DNA from: CAZYWA01 sp964650975 [NCBI: uncultured bacterium]
Lineage (GTDB): Bacteria; JADJOY01
Direction: 5' to 3'
Length of the DNA stretch: 5,549 bases
Assembly: GCA_964650975.1 (NCBI GenBank)
Contig: CAZYWA010000528.1
Location: 1 to 5,549 of the forward strand
Below are positions 1-5,384 of the stretch, one piece after another (within the stretch, counting starts at the first letter, position 1; every line of letters starts with the position of its first letter). A model generated the notes under the pieces. That model searched no databases and was not told the DNA's origin. It saw only the letters and a list, made by a program, of their open reading frames with translations. A program made the position numbers and the translations under genes.

Positions 1-725
1 TTCTTCGCCGCCAACCCGAGCGCCTTCAGGTAGTTGTAGAGCGTCGGCTGACTCACCCCGAGCACGTCGGCCGCTCGCGACTTGACGCCGCCGGTCTGCT
101 TCAGCGCCGCCTGAATCGCCTCCGCCGTCAGATTGGCCTTCTGTCCGCGACCGCCGGTGCGCGCCTTGGCTGGCTTGGGTGTCGCGGCCGGCGCGGAGGC
201 CGCCTTCGGTGGTCGCCCCGGTCCGCGCTTCACCGGCGCCGGCTTGGCCACCGCCCCGATCTTGAAGGCGCCCACATACTTGTAGAACGTCGGCTGCGAG
301 ACTCCGAGGGCGCGGGCTGCCGCTGACTTGCTGCCGTTGCTCTTCGTGAGGGCTGCGGTGATCGACTCGATGGTCAGGTTCGCCTTCCGTCGGCGACCGC
401 CGCGCCGGGACTTTGGCGGCTTCGGCGCCGCAGTGGCCGCCGCGGGCGGCTCTGACGCGGGAACCGTGGTTTTCCGTGGTCGCCCAGGTCCACGCTTCGC
501 CGGCACCGGCGCTGCATCGGGCGTCGGCGCACCGCCCGCACCCAGCATGTTGAGCAACGGCTCCATGTGCTCGGCGAGCGTCGCAAGCGGAGTCGCCACC
601 CGGTCTTGGAGGCCGGACCCTATGGCGCCGCCGACGGTGGTGAGCAGGGTCTTGAGGTTGTACTCGAGGCGGGTCAGGTCGGAACGGACCGTGGCGGCGT
701 GCCGCTGCAGTTCGGGCGTTGGCAT
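1..725 (-). CDS. AT-hook / Fis-type HTH tandem DNA-binding protein, 3' end off the window
   Basis: Reading leftward from the ATG at 725-723, 241 codons run open to the left edge, so the C-terminus is missing. The start is supported by AAGGAG (complement of 736-741) 10 nt upstream. Residues 1-65 are predicted helical with leucine spacing and may oligomerise. After a Pro/Ala linker comes an AT-hook (KRGPGRPRK, residues 77-85, core GRP 81-83), a basic patch (SRRGGRRRK, 106-114), and a Fis-like helix-turn-helix (114-156, containing AARALGVSQPTFYKY). The arrangement then repeats: AT-hook KRGPGRPPK (166-174) and HTH (196-238, containing AADVLGVSQPTLYNY). The two 43-residue HTH units share 25 identical residues. 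AT-hooks bind the minor groove of AT-rich DNA; Fis-type HTHs bind the major groove and often bend DNA. A nucleoid-associated or regulatory role is inferred; no enzyme domain is visible. It is divergent from the gene at 1118 and may regulate the shared intergenic region. More repeat units may lie beyond the edge. Confidence 0.85.
   Translation of the reverse strand, partial: MPTPELQRHAATVRSDLTRLEYNLKTLLTTVGGAIGSGLQDRVATPLATLAEHMEPLLNMLGAGGAPTPDAAPVPAKRGPGRPRKTTVPASEPPAAATAAPKPPKSRRGGRRRKANLTIESITAALTKSNGSKSAAARALGVSQPTFYKYVGAFKIGAVAKPAPVKRGPGRPPKAASAPAATPKPAKARTGGRGQKANLTAEAIQAALKQTGGVKSRAADVLGVSQPTLYNYLKALGLAAK
12..386 (-). repeat. Internal duplication of the AT-hook/HTH module
   Basis: Two copies of an AT-hook plus Fis-type HTH unit lie inside the leftward gene. 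The HTH segments are at 258-386 and 12-140 (246-bp offset); the AT-hooks lie just outside or between them at 471-497 and 204-230 (267-bp offset). The 21-bp difference means the Pro/Ala linker of the first unit is seven codons longer. Nucleotide similarity is still obvious (for example GTCGGCTG in both HTHs and TGGTCGCCC(C/A)GGTCC in both hooks), so the duplication is either fairly recent or kept similar by selection. Confidence 0.8.
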
Positions 726-1117
726 TGAGCGTGGGCTCCTTGGTTTTGGTTGAGGGAATGTTTCGCGTAGGAGCGTAGAGAGTACAGGTGGTGGTCCGCA
801 AGGCGGGTAAACACTAGATCTGGTGGCTTGTATTCTCCACTTGCGTCGCCGCACGATCTGGCTTTAGAGTGAACGCATGTTCTTGCGCCGCCCGGTAGAA
901 CCCATGCTCCTCCGGCTCGTCGGCATCCCCTATGCCACCGCCGGGTACAAGGCGCGGCGCCCCGGATAGACCTCCTCTCGTTGCCGTCTGAAGTCCGCGG
1001 CAGCGGGGTTTCGTTGTCGCACGTCGTCACCCACGCAGCCCGACCTGCGCTCAGCCGACGCGCGCTGATCGCGCGCCGCTGGGCTGCCTTTGCAGGTGGA
1101 GAAAAGGAGCGAAATCG
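726..1117. other. Divergent intergenic region between the AT-hook gene and the 529-aa gene
   Basis: No convincing gene lies in these 392 bp. The left end carries the AAGGAG ribosome binding site of the leftward gene (736-741, minus strand) and the right end the AAGGAG of the 1118 gene (1104-1109, plus strand). GATCTGG occurs twice in direct orientation (817-823 and 855-861). A GC-rich inverted repeat, GCGCGC-TGATC-GCGCGC, spans 1060-1076, about 40 bp before the start at 1118, and could be an operator. A 30-codon plus-strand frame (877-969) has only a weak upstream GAGTG and is not called as a gene. No terminator or tRNA was seen. Confidence 0.6.
808..836 (+). promoter_or_regulatory. Weak sigma-70-like promoter candidate
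   Basis: TAAACA (808-813) and TATTCT (831-836) match the -35 and -10 consensus at four of six positions each, with an ideal 17-bp spacer. They sit in the least GC-rich part of the divergent region and point toward the gene at 1118, which would leave a leader of roughly 270 nt. On the opposite strand TTTACC (811-806) and TGTACT (786-781) form an even weaker pair with a 19-bp spacer that could serve the leftward gene. Both are matches by eye and may be chance. Confidence 0.2.
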
Positions 1118-2707
1118 ATGCGACCTATCAACAAGGACGACTCGGGCGGTGCCCTCTCTGCCGCCTTCAAGCGAGCGCACGAGCAGGCGTTCGCCGCGTT
1201 CCAGGAAGACATGGAAGCGAACCGGCAGAAAACCCGGACGGAGCGATTCGAAGTGCTGACGCGGTATCTGCTCACCGAGGTCATGGAGCTTGTCTGCGCG
1301 GCGATGAAGGAACCCATGTGGGAGCGGGTCTTCGTCGGTTGGTTGGGGGTCAACCTCTTCGACGCGCTCGGCGCAGCGCTCGAGGATCCGACGAGCGGAT
1401 CGACTTGGCCGCGTCCCCGAGTACTCATCCATTACCCGGTGTCGATGCGTCGCGATGAGGCCGGGGCTTGGCGCTGGGTGAGCTCCAAACCCCACCCGGA
1501 GGAGATGGATCTCGAGCCAGGCGGTCAGCTCGTGGGGAAACTCCTCGCGATCTTCAACGAGGTGTCCCTGATCGTGGGCTTCCTCGCCCTCACTCGATCG
1601 GTTGCCTGGCAGAAGAGGGGCAAGCGCTGGACGCTCGTTGTGCCCCCGGAACTCGGCGGAATGCTCGACGGCATGGAGCCGGCCGATCGCGAGGAATTCG
1701 TGGATAGGATCACTGCGCCCTACAGGATTGGGTGGCCCGCCTACGACGTTCAACCGGACGATATCGCTGCCGGGTTGAAGGGGGTGGCGCGGGTGCTCAG
1801 GCAGGGCCGCTCTGCTGCGGACCCGAGTCTTGCCGTCGAGTGGTCGGCTGATCTGCGTCGCTACCTGTGGGAGGTCGAACGTCGCGCAGCCTTTGAGGAT
1901 TCGACCAGGCTGCGGCTGACGCTTCCACCGGGCATGCCAGGGTCGTTCAGCCTCTGCATCGACGTTGACCCTCTCGTCATCGATGCGAAGAAGAAAGCCG
2001 GCTACTTCGAGATGCGGCTGTCGATCGATTTCGAGGATCCCGACGTCGCAGCCTCTTGGAGCGAGGCAGAGCGGAGTCGCGTTCTCGCCGTGGCGCGGGC
2101 CCCTTTCGAGCGCCTGGCTCGCGGCCAGCCCTTCTTCGGCGAACTCTACGACGATGCCGAGACGCAGCGCCACATCGTGCAACGGCTCAACGAGGCGGTG
2201 GCTTTCGTCGCGGATGCCGATGCTCCCGATCGGGCCATGCCACACGCATACCTGGTGCACCTGTTGGGGGTGACGGTTCGCTCGGTGCGCAACTACCTGA
2301 GTGGTGAGACGATGATCCCTCCCGAGAAGCTCTGGCGACTCGCGGCCCGGACGGGTCGTCCGATCGACTTCTTCTTCCCCCCGACGGCGAAGTGCATGGA
2401 GTGTGCTCAGTGGGTACCCACCGAGCGGGCAGCGGCGCACTGCGCGACTGACTGGAACCGACGGCACGTAGGCCGGCTCGTCGTCGCGGGGAGCCATACC
2501 CTTGTCGAAGACGTCGACGGGAATCCGCACAAGGTGTTCGATGGCCGCCGCCTCGCCATGGTCCGGGACAACCTGCGCGAGATGGTGACCCCGCTGACGG
2601 AGATCCTCGAGATCGAGGGCGACGAACTGAGGCCCGCCTCTCGGGAGACCTTGGAGCGACTGGGGATTGAGCCCCCCTCCCACGAGATCCTCGCCGACGC
2701 CGGCTGA
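1118..2707 (+). CDS. Protein of unknown function with Xre-like HTH and C-terminal Cys/His cluster
   Basis: The start is well placed: AAGGAG at 1104-1109 sits 8 nt before the ATG. The 529-aa product is not a family I recognise. Residues 1-60 are charged and helical, and a hydrophobic helix-like stretch (about 140-160, LLAIFNEVSLIVGFLAL) is too mixed to be a confident membrane segment. The middle (about 170-370) shows no motif I know. Residues 376-420 look like a Cro/C1-type helix-turn-helix: LVHLLGVTVRSVRNYLSG, then IPPEKLWRLAARTGRPIDFFF, the pattern of a recognition helix followed by a packing helix. Directly after it lie C426-M-E-C429, H441-C442 and H450, compatible with a small metal-binding knuckle, though the spacing matches no standard zinc finger I can name. 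It is divergent from the AT-hook gene and stops about 100 bp before the replication cluster. A large DNA-binding regulator or element accessory protein is inferred. The gene itself is secure; the function is not. Confidence 0.85.
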   Translation: MRPINKDDSGGALSAAFKRAHEQAFAAFQEDMEANRQKTRTERFEVLTRYLLTEVMELVCAAMKEPMWERVFVGWLGVNLFDALGAALEDPTSGSTWPRPRVLIHYPVSMRRDEAGAWRWVSSKPHPEEMDLEPGGQLVGKLLAIFNEVSLIVGFLALTRSVAWQKRGKRWTLVVPPELGGMLDGMEPADREEFVDRITAPYRIGWPAYDVQPDDIAAGLKGVARVLRQGRSAADPSLAVEWSADLRRYLWEVERRAAFEDSTRLRLTLPPGMPGSFSLCIDVDPLVIDAKKKAGYFEMRLSIDFEDPDVAASWSEAERSRVLAVARAPFERLARGQPFFGELYDDAETQRHIVQRLNEAVAFVADADAPDRAMPHAYLVHLLGVTVRSVRNYLSGETMIPPEKLWRLAARTGRPIDFFFPPTAKCMECAQWVPTERAAAHCATDWNRRHVGRLVVAGSHTLVEDVDGNPHKVFDGRRLAMVRDNLREMVTPLTEILEIEGDELRPASRETLERLGIEPPSHEILADAG

Positions 2708-2710
2708 GCT

Positions 2711-2734
2711 ACTGGGGAAAAGTTTTTCCCCAGT
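2711..2734. repeat. Near-perfect 24-bp palindrome
   Basis: ACTGGGGAAAA (2711-2721) and TTTTCCCCAGT (2724-2734) are exact reverse complements around a 2-bp GT centre. It begins 4 bp after the stop codon of the 529-aa gene. As DNA it is a good dimeric-protein operator; as RNA it could form a 10-bp stem with a 4-nt loop. No U-tract follows on either strand, so it is not a standard intrinsic terminator. Its location before the ribbon-helix-helix/replication cluster favours an operator or an origin-associated site. Confidence 0.7.
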
Positions 2735-2757
2735 TTCGCGACGGGCCAAAACATCAG

Positions 2758-2805
2758 GGGCATCCTCACAGCATCCCGAATCAACGGGATTGCGTGAGGA
2801 TGCCC
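2758..2805 (+). promoter_or_regulatory. Long hairpin covering the ribosome binding site of the RHH gene
   Basis: GGGCATCCTCAC (2758-2769) pairs perfectly with GTGAGGATGCCC (2794-2805). Inside, after a 3x3 mismatch (AGC/TGC), ATCCCG (2773-2778) pairs with CGGGAT (2785-2790) around the hexaloop AATCAA. The right outer arm contains GAGGA (2796-2800), the only ribosome-binding-like sequence for the ATG at 2806, which follows the arm immediately. As RNA the structure would hide that site; as DNA it could be an operator with GCATCC half-sites at 2760 and 2771 (11 bp, one helical turn apart) and inverted at 2798. Regulation is inferred; the structure is seen directly. Confidence 0.65.
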
Positions 2806-3015
2806 ATGAGCCATCGAACCACCACCGTTACGGTTGTTCTCGACACCGCCCTTCGCGAGCGGCTTGAGCGAATCAAGAGCCACGGCGTCGCCATCACAGC
2901 GATCGTCGGCGACGGTCTTGAGCGCCGAGTCTCGAACTGGGAGGCGCGGCTCGGGCTGAAGACACCCGAAGATCGCACCAACATGCCCGCTGTCGCTTCA
3001 AGCGACGGGCGATAG
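2806..3015 (+). CDS. Small ribbon-helix-helix (CopG/Arc-like) DNA-binding protein
   Basis: The 69-aa product fits the ribbon-helix-helix plan: a short alternating strand (TTTVTVVLD, about residues 5-13), a first helix (TALRERLERIKSHG, 14-27), a turn, and a second helix (VAITAIVGDGLERRVSNWEA, about 28-47), then a loose polar tail. RHH proteins dimerise through the strand, which enters the DNA major groove; many repress their own operon or control plasmid or phage replication and partition. ATG 2806 is chosen because GAGGA (2796-2800) lies 5 nt upstream. GTG 2794 and ATG 2800 are in frame but lack a ribosome binding site and fall inside the hairpin arm. The gene lies 12 bp before the replication initiator, so autoregulation and control of replication genes are a reasonable inference. 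The size and pattern match the family, but the subfamily cannot be told. Confidence 0.75.
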   Translation: MSHRTTTVTVVLDTALRERLERIKSHGVAITAIVGDGLERRVSNWEARLGLKTPEDRTNMPAVASSDGR

Positions 3016-3036
3016 CGCGGGCATCCCATGGCCCGC
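2983..3036 (+). promoter_or_regulatory. Overlapping stem structures at the RHH-initiator junction
   Basis: ATGCCCGC (2983-2990) is the exact reverse complement of GCGGGCAT (3017-3024), enclosing a perfect GTCGCTT-C-AAGCGAC inverted repeat (2992-3006). The same right arm can instead pair downstream: GCGGGC (3017-3022) with GCCCGC (3031-3036), putting the initiator ATG (3028-3030) in the loop. The left arm lies in the RHH coding region, so ribosomes finishing that gene at 3015 would melt the first structure. The initiator start has no clear ribosome binding site, so translational coupling to the RHH gene is plausible. The function is inferred. Confidence 0.4.
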
Positions 3037-4059
3037 ATCCGCGAGATCAAGCCGCAGTTCTTCCTCGACGAGGAGCTCGCCGAGGTGAGCGTCGCGGCTC
3101 GCCTGCTCTTCGTTGGCCTCTGGACCCTCGCTGACCGCCAAGGGCGTCTCGAGGATCGGCCGGCCCGGATCAAAGCGCAGCTCTTCCCCTACGACTCGTT
3201 GGACGCAGAGGCGCTGCTCGCCGAGCTGGCGAGTCACGCCGGGCGGTTCATCGTTCGATATGAGATTGGCGGGCGCCGGCTGATTCAGGTCCGGAGCTTC
3301 TCGCGCCACCAGAAGCCCCACTGCAAGGAACAGCCGAGCGTCCTGCCGCCGCCGAACCTCACCGCCGCCACCGGGGGCCATCGTGCGCCGACCCGTGCGG
3401 GAGATGACACGACCGGTGCAGAGCACCTCCAAGGAGAGGGCTCGCCCGGTGCCGACCCGATGCAAACCACCGAAGAGCACCCCTCCAGCAGCCCTGCTCC
3501 ATGGGCACATGGGCACATGGGGAATGGGGGGCTGGCGGGTGCGGCGGCGGTGGGGCCGCCGCCTGACGACGCCCCCCGCCCTCCGAAGGAGTCAGGGGCA
3601 GCGCCCCCCCGACGCGGGCGCCCCAACGATGTCGACTACCGCCGCGCCGAGGCGATGCGAGCGTCTGCCGTGGCCGTCGACCCGATGCACAGCTGGTCGT
3701 CGGAGGCCGCGTGGAGGCGGGCGAGCGGCGCCGTCGCGGAGGCGCTGCGGGGGGCCCGCGAGGAGGACGAGCGCCCCGCCGAGATGCTCGACACCGTGGC
3801 CTCGCGGTGGGGAGAGCTTCCACCGGATCGGCGTGACTTCCCCGAGAAGCACCCGGCGAAGGCGCTGCGCGACGACATCCCGGACCGGTATCGCCTGCTT
3901 TGCGCGGGCGGCTCGCCACCCGACCGAGGCCAAGGCCGCACGGTCCAGTACCGGCCCTATGCCGAGACCGACGAGGAACGCGACGCGGTCCGAAGTGCCG
4001 AGGCATGGCGTGCTGTTCACGAAGTGGCCCACCCGGTGGTCGACGAGGTGGCGCCATGA
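3028..4059 (+). CDS. Phage-type replication initiator / replisome organiser
   Basis: The 343-aa product begins MARIREIKPQFFLDEELAEV, followed by a winged-helix-like domain to about residue 95 (ARLLFVGLWTLADRQGRLED, then RIKAQLFPYDSLDAEALLAEL, then IQVRSFSRHQKPH). This opening is typical of phage replication proteins found beside DnaB or DnaC genes; the domain is thought to bind the origin. Residues about 100-197 are a low-complexity Pro/Gly/Ala linker. A second folded part (about 197-292, with DYRRAEAMRAS and FPEKHPAKALRDDIPDRY) may contact the helicase; this is inferred from the usual layout of initiators. The ATG at 3028 fits the start of the conserved domain although only a poor ribosome binding site precedes it. 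The stop overlaps the helicase start (ATGA). The linker DNA carries an 8-bp tandem repeat and a G-quadruplex motif, so the origin may lie inside this gene, as in lambda O. An uncharacterised phage DNA-binding protein is the alternative. Confidence 0.8.
   Translation: MARIREIKPQFFLDEELAEVSVAARLLFVGLWTLADRQGRLEDRPARIKAQLFPYDSLDAEALLAELASHAGRFIVRYEIGGRRLIQVRSFSRHQKPHCKEQPSVLPPPNLTAATGGHRAPTRAGDDTTGAEHLQGEGSPGADPMQTTEEHPSSSPAPWAHGHMGNGGLAGAAAVGPPPDDAPRPPKESGAAPPRRGRPNDVDYRRAEAMRASAVAVDPMHSWSSEAAWRRASGAVAEALRGAREEDERPAEMLDTVASRWGELPPDRRDFPEKHPAKALRDDIPDRYRLLCAGGSPPDRGQGRTVQYRPYAETDEERDAVRSAEAWRAVHEVAHPVVDEVAP
3500..3531 (+). repeat. 8-bp tandem repeat and G-quadruplex motif inside the initiator gene
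   Basis: CATGGGCA occurs at 3500-3507 and 3508-3515, then CATGGGGA at 3516-3523. The G-runs at 3503-3505, 3511-3513, 3519-3522 and 3526-3531 are separated by 5, 5 and 3 nt, which satisfies the usual G-quadruplex rule on the plus (mRNA-like) strand. In frame it encodes part of the disordered linker (WAHGHMGNGG, from residue 157). The 8-bp unit is not a multiple of three, so gain or loss of one unit would shift the frame. It may be an iteron-like origin element or a slippage site; neither is shown by sequence alone. Confidence 0.65.
3526..3577 (+). repeat. Nested GC-rich hairpin after the G-quadruplex motif
   Basis: GGCGGCGG (3543-3550) and CCGCCGCC (3556-3563) form a perfect 8-bp stem with a TGGGG loop. 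Outside it GGGGGGC (3526-3532) can pair with GCCCCCC (3571-3577). It lies in the linker part of the initiator gene, next to the 8-bp repeats. Such stems are common by chance in DNA this rich in GC, so a role in origin structure is only a possibility. Confidence 0.4.
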
Positions 4060-5384
4060 GCCGGCACGTAGCGGAGCGCGCCGAGCGGGCGGTCCTCGGA
4101 AGCATCCTCCTCGAGCCCGAGCTCATGTGGACAGCCCGCGGGCAGCTCGAGGTCGGCGACTTTGGTTGGTCGGCAGGAAGCACGATCTACGAGTCGATGA
4201 TGGGCATGTGCGACCGGCGCGAGCGGGTCGACATCGTGGCGCTCACCGAGACGATGCGGCGCGCGGACACGTTGGACCGAATCGGGGGTGGTGCCCTCCT
4301 GTCGCAGCTGGCGGACGAGGCCGTGACGGCCACACAGTTCGAGGGAGCGCTGACCGCGGTGGTGAACGCGTCGCTGCTTCGCCAGACGGAGAGGTTCGCG
4401 CAACAGCTCGCGGCCGGGGCTCGCGGATCCGTTCCCGATGTTCGCGCCTTTCTCAACGCCGCCGAGCATCGGCTTCAGGGGATCGTGCGTGCTCGCGATC
4501 CCCATCGCCCGCAGGTACTCAAGACGGTGTTGCGAGAGACTCTCGCGGACATCGAGCGGGCGGTGAGTACGGGCGGCGTCCTCGGGATTGAGACCGGTTT
4601 CGCCCAGCTCGATCGCGTCACGACCGGACTGCACCCATCCGAGCTGGTCATCCTCGGCGCGCGCCCGGGCATGGGCAAGAGCGCACTCGCGACCTGCATC
4701 GCCGCCAACGTGGCGGCGAGCGGCACGCCGGTGGCGGTCTTCTCGCTCGAGATGGGGAACCGGCAGATCGGCGCGCGACTCCTGTCACTCACGTCGCGGG
4801 TCCCGCTCTGGCGATACCGGCGCGGGCTTATGGATCAGGCCGCATGGGACGCGACTCTGGGTGCTGCAGAGCAGATGTACGAATGGCCGATCTTCCTCGA
4901 CCAGACGTCTGCGCTGGCACCGTCCGCGCTGACGGCCAAGGCGCGGGCACTTCGGTACGAGCACAACGTCGGGCTTGTGATCGTCGACTACCTGGGCCTC
5001 ATGCGGGTTCAGGGCAAGCGGGACCTCAACCGCGAGCGTGAGATCGCTGAGATCAGCCAATCGCTGAAAGCGCTCGCGATGGAGCTCGAGATACCGGTGC
5101 TCGGACTCTCGCAGCTCAACCGGGCGCTGGAGCGACGCGACGACAAGCGACCCCAGCTCCACGACCTGCGCGATTCGGGTTCGCTCGAGCAGGACGCGGA
5201 CGTCGTGCTCTTCCTCTACCGCGACGAGTACTACGACGGGGATTCGGAGGACCAGGGGGTAGCGGAGCTGCTGGTGGCGAAGCAGCGGCAAGGCGAGAGC
5301 GGCGTGACGATGCGCCTCGGGTTCGATCCGGGGCTCACGCGGTTCTACGACCTGGACGAGGAGGTCGCCCATGACGCCGCATGA
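4056..5384 (+). CDS. dnaB: Replicative DNA helicase, DnaB family
   Basis: The 442-aa product is close to the usual DnaB length (about 450-470). DnaB is the hexameric 5'-3' helicase that unwinds the replication fork and works with primase. The N-terminal helical domain starts AERAVLGSILLEPELM (residues 7-22). The RecA-like domain shows Walker A GARPGMGKS (201-209, K208, S209), FSLEM just after it, Walker B LVIVDYLGLM (D311), GLSQLNR (350-356) and the conserved KRPQLHDLRDSGSLEQDADV region (364-383) that carries the arginine-finger elements. All key residues are present, so it should be active. ATG 4056 is chosen because the domain begins there, GAGGTG (4045-4050) lies 5 nt upstream, and it overlaps the initiator stop by ATGA. 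The frame is open further upstream to 3900, but that extension is the out-of-frame shadow of the initiator gene. Its place directly after an initiator points to an element-encoded helicase rather than the chromosomal copy. Confidence 0.95.
   Translation: MSRHVAERAERAVLGSILLEPELMWTARGQLEVGDFGWSAGSTIYESMMGMCDRRERVDIVALTETMRRADTLDRIGGGALLSQLADEAVTATQFEGALTAVVNASLLRQTERFAQQLAAGARGSVPDVRAFLNAAEHRLQGIVRARDPHRPQVLKTVLRETLADIERAVSTGGVLGIETGFAQLDRVTTGLHPSELVILGARPGMGKSALATCIAANVAASGTPVAVFSLEMGNRQIGARLLSLTSRVPLWRYRRGLMDQAAWDATLGAAEQMYEWPIFLDQTSALAPSALTAKARALRYEHNVGLVIVDYLGLMRVQGKRDLNREREIAEISQSLKALAMELEIPVLGLSQLNRALERRDDKRPQLHDLRDSGSLEQDADVVLFLYRDEYYDGDSEDQGVAELLVAKQRQGESGVTMRLGFDPGLTRFYDLDEEVAHDAA
5358..5365 (+). 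promoter_or_regulatory. Strong ribosome binding site inside the end of dnaB
   Basis: GAGGAGGT lies 5 nt before the ATG at 5371 and decides that start over the alternative ATG at 5381, which overlaps the dnaB stop but would have a 15-nt spacing. It also codes for the DEEV residues near the helicase C-terminus. Confidence 0.6.

Noticed and set aside
12-386. CRISPR-like or transposon repeats at the left edge
   Set aside because: The repeats are long, coding, and in one reading frame; they are duplicated protein domains rather than spaced short repeats or terminal inverted repeats.
2711-2734. Intrinsic terminator after the 529-aa gene
   Set aside because: The stem is strong but no T-run follows it on either strand; the A and T tracts lie inside the palindrome.
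674-2749. A 691-codon open frame on the minus strand opposite the 529-aa gene
   Set aside because: It is antisense to a gene with a strong ribosome binding site and a recognisable HTH, its product shows no domain, and such mirror frames are common in GC-rich DNA. It also runs across the real leftward start at 725.
3900-4055. N-terminal extension of the DnaB frame upstream of ATG 4056
   Set aside because: The extra 52 residues are basic and low-complexity, unlike DnaB, and lie wholly over the initiator gene in another frame. ATG 4056 has a ribosome binding site and fits the family start.
3359-4183. A 274-codon minus-strand frame opposite the initiator gene
   Set aside because: Low-complexity Pro/Arg product with no start signals or domain; explained by GC bias of the initiator linker.
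3383-4591. A 402-codon plus-strand frame overlapping the initiator and helicase genes
   Set aside because: It is very arginine-rich, without motifs, and crosses the boundary of two genes with recognised domains; it is a frame shadow.
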